From assembly GCF_051014685.1 (NCBI RefSeq), contig NW_027478854.1, positions 1-64,000 on the forward strand: a DNA stretch of 64,000 nucleotides. The letters run 5' to 3'. The stretch comes from Ptiloglossa arizonensis (lineage: Eukaryota > Arthropoda > Insecta > Hymenoptera > Colletidae). Shown here one piece after another: positions 51,951 to 61,300 of this stretch (position 1 is its first letter; the number at the start of each line of letters is the position of its first letter). The position numbers were made by a program, and so were the translations under genes. The notes below the pieces were generated by a model that made no database searches, had not been told where the DNA came from, and saw only the letters and a program-made list of their open reading frames with translations.

Positions 51951-53443
51951 AGGCCGTTCTAGTTATTCGTTTCGAGCATCAGAACTGCGAAAATGTTGAG
52001 TCTCTCAAGCGTTTCATACCTCCAAACTGCCATATCTCGCGAACGGATTGACCAATCCGCAAAATTTCTGATGCATCTGAAAGTAGAAACTCGCCCGATT
52101 ACAACGGTATGCGTACTTTTCCCCCAGTCCGTTCTAGTTATTCGTTTCGAGCATCAGAACTGCGAAAATTTTGAGTTTCTCAAGCGTATCTTACCTCCAA
52201 ACTGCCATATCTCGCGAACGGATTGACCAATCCGCAAAATTTCTGTTGCATCTGAAAGTAGAAACTCGCCAGATTACAACGGTATGCGTACTTTTCCCCT
52301 AGGCCGTTCTAGTTATTCGTTTCGAGCATCAGAACTGCGAAAATGTTGAGTCTCTCAAGCGTTTCATACCTCCAAACTGCCATATCTCGCGAACGGATTG
52401 ACCAATCCCCAAAATTTCTGTTGCATCTGAAAGTAGAAACTCGCCCGATTACAGCGGTATGCGTACTTTTCCCCTAGGCCGTTCTAGTTAATCGTTTCGA
52501 GCATCAGAACTGCGAAAATTTTGAGTTTCTCAAGCGTTTCTTACTTCCAAACTGCCATATCTCGCGAACGGATTGACCAATCCGCAAAATTTCTGATGCA
52601 TCTGAAAGTAGAAACTCGCCCGATTGCAACGGTATGCGTACTTTTCCCCTAGGCCGCTCTAGTTATTCGTTTCGAGCATCAGAACTGCGAAAATTTTGTG
52701 TTTCTCAAGTGTTTCATACTTCCAAACTGCCATATCTCGCGAACGGATTGACCAATCCGCAAAATTTCTATTGCATCTGAAAGTAGAAACTCGCCAGATT
52801 ACAACGGTATGCGTACTTTTCCCCTAGACCGTTCTAGTTATGCTTGTCGCGCATCAGAACTGCGAAAATGTTGAGTTTCTCAAGCGTTTCATACCTCCAA
52901 ACTGCCATATCTCGCGAACGGATTGACCAATCCGCAAAATTTCTGTTGCATCTGAAAGTAGAAACTCGCCCGATTACAACGGTATGCGTACTTTTCCCCT
53001 AGGCCGTTCTAGTTATTCGTTTCGAGCATCAGAACGGCGAAAATTTTGAGTTTCTCTAGCGTTTCTTACCTACAAACTGCCATATCTCGCGAACGGATTG
53101 ACCAATCCGCAAAATTTCTGTTGCATCTGAATGTAGAAACTCGCCCGATTACAACGGTATGCGTACTTTTCCCCTAGGCCGTTCTAGTTATTCGTTTCGA
53201 GCATCAGAACTGCGAAAATGTTGAGTCTCTCAAGCGTTTCATACCTCCAAACTGCCATATCTCGCGAACGGATTGACCAATCCGCAAAATTTCTGATGCA
53301 TCTGAAAGTAGAAACTCGCCCGATTACAACGGTATGCGTACTTTTCCCCTAGTCCGTTCTAGTTATTCGTTTCGAGCATCAGAACTGCGAAAATTTTGAG
53401 TTTCTCAAGCGTATCTTACCTCCAAACTGCCATATCTCGCGAA

Positions 53444-53459
53444 CGGATTGACCAATCCG
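53444..53459. other. Perfect 16-bp dyad CGGATTG-AC-CAATCCG, one per monomer
   Basis: The seven-base arms CGGATTG (53444-53450) and CAATCCG (53453-53459) are exact reverse complements around a 2-bp spacer. The dyad spans the point used here as monomer boundary and lies shortly after the palindrome TCGCGA, so two symmetric elements sit within about 25 bp. It is present in most monomers of the plus array and is still readable in the noisy minus arm. It contains CCAAT. Specific monomer types break it: AATCCCC in one position of the 7-mer HOR, AATACGC at about 41032, 42256, 44706 and 49606, and GAACAGATTG at about 19690, 21437, 23884, 24934, 27381 and 28954. The symmetry is directly visible; a role as a dimeric protein-binding site is inference. 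Confidence 0.7.
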
Positions 53460-53626
53460 CAAAATTTCTGTTGCATCTGAAAGTAGAAACTCGCCCGATT
53501 ACAACGGTATGCGTACTTTTCCCCTAGGCCGTTCTAGTTATTCGTTTCGAGCATCAGAACTGCGAAAATGTTGAGTCTCTCAAGCGTTTCATACCTCCAA
53601 ACTGCCATATCTCGCGAACGGATTGA
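53452..53626 (+). repeat. Reference monomer of the satellite (175 bp)
   Basis: A clean monomer chosen as the yardstick, from CCAATCCG to the base before the next one (53452 to 53627 is exactly 175 bp). In order it holds: an A/T-rich start, TTGCATCTGAAAGTAG at about residue 20, the CGCCCGATTACAACGG segment, TATGCGTAC, TTTTCCCCTAGG with the AvrII-type hexamer CCTAGG at 53523-53528, GTTCTAGTTATTCG, the hairpin around 53571-53583, the CATACCTCC variable segment, and GCCATATC followed by TCGCGA at 53612-53617. Sites that differ between monomer types are the letters after GCATCTGAA, GCCCGATT versus GCCAGATT, GATTAC versus GATTGC, the base after CTAG, TTATTCG / TTAATCG / TTATGCTTG, the hairpin arms and the CTTACCTCC / CTTACCTAC / CTTACTTCC / CATACCTCC segment. 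Confidence 0.9.
53571..53583. other. Short hairpin TTGAG-(3 nt)-CTCAA, one per monomer
   Basis: TTGAG (53571-53575), a 3-nt loop and CTCAA (53579-53583) form a 5-bp stem. The loop is TTT in most monomers and TCT in others, which leaves the stem intact. Other monomer types break one arm: CTCATG, CTCTAG and ACACAAG. Because broken stems are not restored by a matching change in the other arm, there is no sign that a structure is being conserved. The flip of orientation near 11440 occurs directly beside a copy of this hairpin. Confidence 0.5.
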
Positions 53627-56600
53627 CCAATCCCCAAAATTTCTGTTGCATCTGAATGTAGAAACTCGCCCGATTACAACGGTATGCGTACTTTTCCCCT
53701 AGGCCGTTCTAGTTAATCGTTTCGAGCATCAGAACTGCGAAAATTTTGAGTTTCTCAAGCGTTTCTTACTTCCAAACTGCCATATCTCGCGAACGGATTG
53801 ACCAATCCGCAAAATTTCTGATGCATCTGAAAGTAGAAACTCGCCCGATTGCAACGGTATGCGTACTTTTCCCCTAGGCCGCTCTACTTATTCGTTTCGA
53901 GCATCAGAACTGCGAAAATTTTGTGTTTCTCAAGTGTTTCTTACCTATAAACTGCCATATCTCGCGAACGGATTGACCAATCCGCAAAATTTCTGTTGCA
54001 TCTGAAAGTAGAAACTCGCCAGATTACAACGGTATGCGTACTTTTCCCCTAGGCCGTTCTAGTTATGCTTGTCGCGCATCAGAACTGCGAAAATTTTGAG
54101 TTTCTCAAGCGTTTCATACCTCCAAACTGCCATATCTCGCGAACGGATTGACCAATCCACAAAATTTCTGTTGCATCTGAAAGTAGAAACTCGCCCGATT
54201 ACAACGGTATGCGTACTTTTCCCCTAGGCCGTTCTAGTTATTCGTTTCGAGCATCAGAACGGCGAAAATTTTGAGTTTCTCTAGCGTTTCTTACCTACAA
54301 ACTGCCATATCTCGCGAACGGATTGACCAATCCGCAAAATTTCTGTTGCATCTGAATGTAGAAACTCGCCCGATTACAACGGTATGCGTACTTTTCCCCT
54401 AGACCGTTCTAGTTATGCTTGTCGAGCATCAGAACTGCGAAAATTTTGAGTTTCTCAAGCGTTTCATACCTCCAAACTGCCATATCTCGCGAACGGATTG
54501 ACCAATCCGCAAAATTTCTGATGCATCTGAAAGTAGAAACTCGCCCGATTACAACGGTATGCGTACTTTTCCCCTAGTCCGTTCTAGTTATTCGTTTCGA
54601 GCATCAGAACTGCGAAAATTTTGAGTTTCTCAAGCGTATCTTACCTCCAAACTGCCATATCTCGCGAACGGATTGACTAATCCGCAAAATTTCTGTTGCA
54701 TCTGAAAGTAGAAACTCGCCAGATTACAACGGTATGCGTACTTTTCCCCTAGGCCGTTCTAGTTATTCGTTTCGAGCATCAGAACTGCGAAAATGTTGAG
54801 TCTCTCAAGCGTTTCATACCTCCAAACTGCCATATCTCGCGAACGGATTGACCAATCCCCAAAATTTCTGTTGCATCTGAAAGTAGAAACTCGCCCGATT
54901 ACAACGGTATGCGTACTTTTCCCCTAGGCCGTTCTAGTTAATCGTTTCGAGCATCAGAACTGCGAAAATTTTGAGTTTCTCAAGCGTTTCTTACTTCCAA
55001 ACTGCCATATCTCGCGAACGGATTGACCAATCCGCAAAATTTCTGATGCATCTGAAAGTAGAAACTCGCCCGATTGCAACGGTATGCGTACTTTTCCCCT
55101 AGGCCGCTCTAGTTATTCGTTTCGAGCATCAGAACTGCGAAAATTTTGTGTTTCTCAAGTGTTTCATACTTCCAAACTGCCATATCTCGCGAACGGATTG
55201 ACCAATCCGCAAAATTTCTATTGCATCTGAAAGTAGAAACTCGCCAGATTACAACGGTATGCGTACTTTTCCCCTAGACCGTTCTAGTTATGCTTGTCGC
55301 GCATCAGAACTGCGAAAATGTTGAGTTTCTCAAGCGTTTCATACCTCCAAACTGCCATATCTCGCGAACGGATTGACCAATCCGCAAAATTTCTGTTGCA
55401 TCTGAAAGTAGAAACTCGCCCGATTACAACGGTATGCGTACTTTTCCCCTAGGCCGTTCTAGTTATTCGTTTCGAGCATCAGAACGGCGAAAATTTTGAG
55501 TTTCTCTAGCGTTTCTTACCTACAAACTGCCATATCTCGCGAACGGATTGACCAATCCGCAAAATTTCTGTTGCATCTGAATGTAAAAACTCGCCCGATT
55601 ACAACGGTATGCGTACTTTTCCCCTAGGCCGTTCTAGTTATTCGTTTCGAGCATCAGAACTGCGAAAATGTTGAGTCTCTCAAGCGTTTCATACCTCCAA
55701 ACTGCCATATCTCGCGAACGGATTGACCAATCCGCAAAATTTCTGATGCATCTGAAAGTAGAAACTCGCCCGATTACAACGGTATGCGTACTTTTCCCCT
55801 AGTCCGTTCTAGTTATTCGTTTCGAGCATCAGAACTGCGAAAATTTTGAGTTTCTCAAGCGTATCTTACCTCCAAACTGCCATATCTCTCGAACGGATTG
55901 ACCAATCAGCAAAATTTCTGTTGCATCTGAAAGTAGAAACTCGCCAGATTACAACGGTATGCGTACTTTTCCCCTAGGCCGTTCTAGTTATTCGTTTCGA
56001 GCATCAGAACTGCGAAAATGTTGAGTCTCTCAAGCGTTTCATACCTCCAAACTGCCATATCTCGCGAACGGATTGACCAATCCCCAAAATTTCTGTTGCA
56101 TCTGAAAGTAGAAACTCGCCCGATTATAACGGTATGCGTACTTTTCCCCTAGGCCGTTCTAGTTAATCGTTTCGAGCATCAGAAATGCGAAAATTTTGAG
56201 TTTCTCAAGCGTTTCTTACTTCCAAACTGCCATATCTCGCGAACGGATTGACCAATCCGCAAAATTTCTGATGCATCTGAAAGTAGAAACTCGCCCGATT
56301 GCAACGGTATGCGTACTTTTCCCCTAGGCCGCTCTAGTTATTCGTTTCGAGCATCAGAACTGCGAAAATTTTGTGTTCCTCAAGTGTTTCATACTTCCAA
56401 ACTGCCATATCTCGCGAACGGATTGACCAATCCGCAAAATTTCTATTGCATCTGAAAGTAGAAACTCGCCAGATTACAACGGTATGCGTACTTTTCCCCT
56501 AGACCGTTCTAGTTATGCTTGTCGCGCATCAGAACTGCGAAAATTTTGAGTTTCTCAAGCGTTTCATACCTCCAAACTGCCATATCTCGCGAACGGATTG

Positions 56601-58302
56601 ACCAATCCGCAAAATTTCTGTTGCATCTGAAAGTAGAAACTCGCCCGATTACAACGGTATGCGTACTTTTCCCCTAGGCCGTTCTAGTTATTCGTTTCGA
56701 GCATCAGAACGGCGAAAATTTTGAGTTTCTCTAGCGTTTCTTACCTACAAACTGCCATATCTCGCGAACGGATTGACCAATCCGCAAAATTTCTGTTGCA
56801 TCTGAATGTAGAAACTCGCCCGATTACAACGGTATGCGTACTTTTCCCCTAGACCGTTCTAGTTATGCTTGTCGAGCATCAGAACTGCGAAAATTTTGAG
56901 TTTCTCAAGCGTTTCATACCTCCAAACTGCCATATCTCGCGAACGGATTGTCCAATCCGCAAAATTTCTGTTGCATCTGAAAGTAGAAACTCGCCCGATT
57001 GCAACGGTATGCGTACTTTTCCCCTAGGCCGCTCTACTTATTCGTTTCGAGCATCAGAACTGCGAAAATTTTGTGTTTCTCAAGTGTTTCATACTTCCAA
57101 ACTGCCATATCTCGCGAACGGATTGACCAATCCGCAAAATTTCTATTGCATCTGAAAGTAGAAACTCGCCAGATTACAACGGTATGCGTACTTTTCCCCT
57201 AGACCGTTCTAGTTATGCTTGTCGCGCATCAGAACTGCGAAAATTTTGAGTTTCTCAAGCGTTTCATACCTCCAAACTGCCATATCTCGCGAACGGATTG
57301 ACCAATCCGCAAAATTTCTGATGCATCTGAAAGTAGAAACTCGCCCGATTACAACGGTATGCGTACTTTTCCCCTAGTCCGTTCTAGTTATTCGTTTCGA
57401 GCATCAGAACTGCGAAAATTTTGAGTTTCTCAAGCGTTTCTTACCTCCAAACTGCCATATCTCGCGAACGGATTGACCAATCCGCAAAATTTCTGTTGCA
57501 TCTGAAAGTAGAAACTCGCCAGATTACAACGGTATGCGTACTTTTCCCCTAGGCCGTTCTAGTTATTCGTTTCGAGCATCAGAACTGCGAAAATGTTGAG
57601 TCTCTCAAGCGTTTCATACCTCCAAACTGCCATATCTCGCGAACGGATTGACCAATCCCCAAAATTTCTGTTGCATCTGAAAGTAGAAACTCGCCCGATT
57701 ACAACGGTATGCGTACTTTTCCCCTAGGCCGTTCTAGTTAATCGTTTCGAGCATCAGAAATGCGAAAATTTTGAGTTTCTCAAGCGTTTCTTACTTCCAA
57801 ACTGCCATATCTCGCGAACGGATTGACCAATCCGCAAAATTTCTGATGCATCTGAAAGTAGAAACTCGCCCGATTGCAACGGTATGCGTACTTTTCCCCT
57901 AGGCCGCTCTAGTTATTCGTTTCGAGCATCAGAACTGCGAAAATTTTGTGTTTCTCAAGTGTTTCATACTTCCAAACTGCCATATCTCGCGAACGGATTG
58001 ACCAATCCGCAAAATTTCTATTGCATCTGAAAGTAGAAACTCGCCAGATTACAACGGTATGCGTACTTTTCCCCTAGACCGTTCTAGTTATGCTTGTCGC
58101 GCATCAGAACTGCGAAAATTTTGAGTTTCTCAAGCGTTTCATACCTCCAAACTGCCATATCTCGCGAACGGATTGACCAATCCGCAAAATTTCTGTTGCA
58201 TCTGAAAGTAGAAACTCGCCCGATTACAACGGTATGCGTACTTTTCCCCTAGGCCGTTCTAGTTATTCGTTTCGAGCATCAGAACGGCGAAAATTTTGAG
58301 TT

Positions 58303-61300
58303 TCTCTAGCGTTTCTTACCTACAAACTGCCATATCTCGCGAACGGATTGACCAATCCGCAAAATTTCTGTTGCATCTGAATGTAGAAACTCGCCCGATT
58401 ACAACGGTATGCGTACTTTTCCCCTAGACCGTTCTAGTTATGCTTGTCGAGCATCAGAACTGCGAAAATTTTGAGTTTCTCAAGCGTTTCATACCTCCAA
58501 ACTGCCATATCTCGCGAACGGATTGACCAATCCGCAAAATTTCTGTTGCATCTGAAAGTAGAAACACGCCCGATTACAACGGTATGCGTACTGTTCCCCT
58601 AGGCCGTTCTAGTTAATCGTTTCGAGCATCAGAACTGCGAAAATTTTGAGTTTCTCAAGCGTTTCTTACTTCCAAACTGCCATATCTCGCGAACGGATTG
58701 ACCAATCCGCAAAATTTCTGATGCATCTGAAAGTAGAAACTCGCCCGATTACAACGGTATGCGTACTTTGCCCCTAGTCCGTTCTAGTTATTCGTTTCGA
58801 GCATCAGAACTGCGAAAATTTTGAGTTTCTCAAGCGTTTCTTACCTCCAAACTGCCATATCTCGCGAACGGATTGACCAATCCGCAAAATTTCTGTTGCA
58901 TCTGAAAGTAGAAAGTCGCCCGATTACGACGGTATGCGTACTTTTCCCCTAGTCCGTTCTAGTTACTCGTTTCGAGCATCAGAACTGCGAAAATTTGGAG
59001 TTTCTCAAGCGTTTCTTACCTCCAAACTGCCATATCTCGCGAACGGATTGACCAATCCGCAAAATTTCTGTTGCATCTGAAAGTAGAAACTCGCCAGATT
59101 ACAACGGTATGCGTACTTTTCCCCTAGGCCGTTCTAGTTATTCGTTTCGAGCATCACAACTGCGAAAATGTTGAGTTTCTCAATCGTTTCTTACCTACAA
59201 ACTGCCATATCTCGCGAACGGATTGACCAATCCGCAAAATTTCTGTTGCATCTGAAAGTAGGAACTCGCCAGATTACAACGCTATGCGTACTTTTCCCCT
59301 AGGCCGTTCTAGTTATTCGTTTCGAGCATCAGAACTGCGAAAATGTTGAGTTTCTCAAGCGTTTCTTACCTACAAACTGCCATATCTCGCAAACGGATTG
59401 AACAATCCGCAAAATTTCTGTTGCATCTGAATGTAGAAACTCGCCCGATTACAACGGTATGCGTACTTTTCCCCTAGACCGTTCTAGTTATGCTTGTCGA
59501 GCATCAAACTGCGAAAATTTTGAGTTTCTCAAGCGTTTCATACCTCCAAACTGCCATATCTAGCGAACGGATTGACCAATCCGCAAAATTTCTGTTGCAT
59601 CTGAAAGTAGAAACTCGCCCGATTACAACGGTATGCGTACTTTTCACCTAGGCCGTTCTAGTTAATCGTTTCGAGCATCAGAACTGCGAAAATTTTGAGT
59701 TTCTCAAGCGTTTCTTACTTCCAAACTGCCATATCTCGCGAACGGATTGACCAATCCGCAAAATTTCTGATGCATCTGAAAGTAGAAACTCGCCCGATTA
59801 CAACGGTATGCGTACTTTTCCCCTAGGCCGCTCTAGTTATTCGTTTCGAGCATCAGAACTGCGAAAATTTTGTGTTTCTCAAGTGTTTCATACTTCCAAA
59901 CTGCCATATCTCGCGAACGGATTGACCAATCCGCAAAATTTCTATTGCATCTGAAAGTAGAAACTCGCCAGATTACAACGATATGCGTACTTTTCCCCTA
60001 GACCGTTCTAGTTATGCTTGTCGCGCATCAGAACTGCGAAAATTTTGAGTTTCTCAAGCGTTTCATACCTCCAAACTGCCATATCTCGCGAACGGATTGA
60101 CCAATCCGCAAAATTTCTGTTGCATCTGAAAGTAGAAACTCGCCAGATTACAACGGTATGCGTACTTTTCCCCTAGGCCGCTCTAGTTATTCGTTTCGAG
60201 CATCAGAACTGCGAAAATTTTGTGTTTCTCAAGTGTTTCATACTTCCAAACTGCCATATCTCGCGAACGGATTGACCAATCCGCAAAATTTCTGTTGCAT
60301 CTGAAAGTAGAAACTCGCCAGATTACAACGGTATGCGTACTTTTCCCCTAGGCCGTTCTAGTTATTCGTTTCGAGCGTCAGAACTGCGAAAATGTTGAGT
60401 TTCTCAAGCGTTTCTTACCTATAAACTGCCATATCTCGCGAACGGATTGACCAATCCGCAAAATTTCTGTTGCATCTGAATGTAGAAACTCGCCCGATTA
60501 CAACGGTATGCGTACTTTTCCCCTAGACCGTTCTAGTTATGCTTGTCGAGCATCAAACTGCGCAAATTTTGAGTTTCTCAAGCGTTTCATACCTCCAAAC
60601 TGCCATATCTCGCGAACGGATAGACCAATCCGCAAAATTTCTGTTGCATCTGAAAGTAGAAACTCGCCCGATTACAACGGTATGCGTACTTTTCACCTAG
60701 GCCGTTCTAGTTAATCGTTTCGAGCATCAGAACTGCCAGAATTTTGAGTTTCTCAAGCGTTTCTTACTTCCAAACTGCCATATCTCGCGAACGGATTGAC
60801 CAATCCGCAAAATTTCTGATGCATCTGAAAGTAGAAACTCGCCCGATTACAACGGTATGCGTACTTTTCCCCTAGGCCGCTCTAGTTATTCGTTTCGAGC
60901 ATCAGAACTGCGAAAATTTTGTGTTTCTCAAGTGTTTCATACTTCCAAACTGCCATATCTCGCGAACGGATTGACCAATCCGCAAAATTTCTATTGCATC
61001 TGAAAGTAGAAACTCGCCAGATTACAACGGTATGCGTACTTTTCCCCTAGTCCGATCTAGTTATTCGTTTCGAGCATCAGAACTGCGAAAATTTTGAGTT
61101 TCTCAAGCGTTTCTTACCTCCAAACTGCCATATCTCGCGAACGGATTGACCAATCCGCAAAATCTCTGTTGCATCTGAAAGTAGAAACTCGCCCGATCAC
61201 AACGGTATGCGTACTTTTCCCCTAGGCCGTTCTAGTTATTCGTTTCGAGCATCAGAACTGCGAAAATGTTGAGTTTCTCAAGCGTTTCTTACCTACAAAC

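Larger units (their letters stand above)
49203..58302 (+). repeat. Regular 7-monomer HOR domain (1225 bp period)
   Basis: CTCTAGCG falls at 49203, 50603, 51828, 53053, 54278, 55503, 56728 and 58303: after an opening interval of 8 monomers there are five consecutive intervals of exactly 1225 bp, then one of 9 monomers. The unit, read from 51.8 kb, is: (1) GGCGAAAA with CTCTAGCG and CTTACCTAC; (2) GTCTCTCAAG, CATACCTCC, then CTGATGC; (3) CTAGTCCG or CCAGTCCG with GTATCTTACC; (4) GTCTCTCAAG, CATACCTCC and AATCCCC; (5) TTAATCG with CTTACTTCC, then CTGATGC and GATTGCAACGG; (6) CCGCTCTAG with TTTTGTG and CAAGTG; (7) TTATGCTTGTCGCGC. Copies differ by a few bases. Position 4 carries the broken dyad. 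This is the most homogeneous stretch of the window. Confidence 0.88.

Noticed and set aside
53603..53619. CENP-B-box-like match on the minus strand, GTTCGCGAGATATGGCA
   Set aside because: It fits seven of the nine fixed bases of NTTCGNNNNANNCGGGN but fails two of the CGGG positions. By a simple random-sequence estimate a match this good is expected with probability near 0.4 in a 175-bp unit read on both strands.
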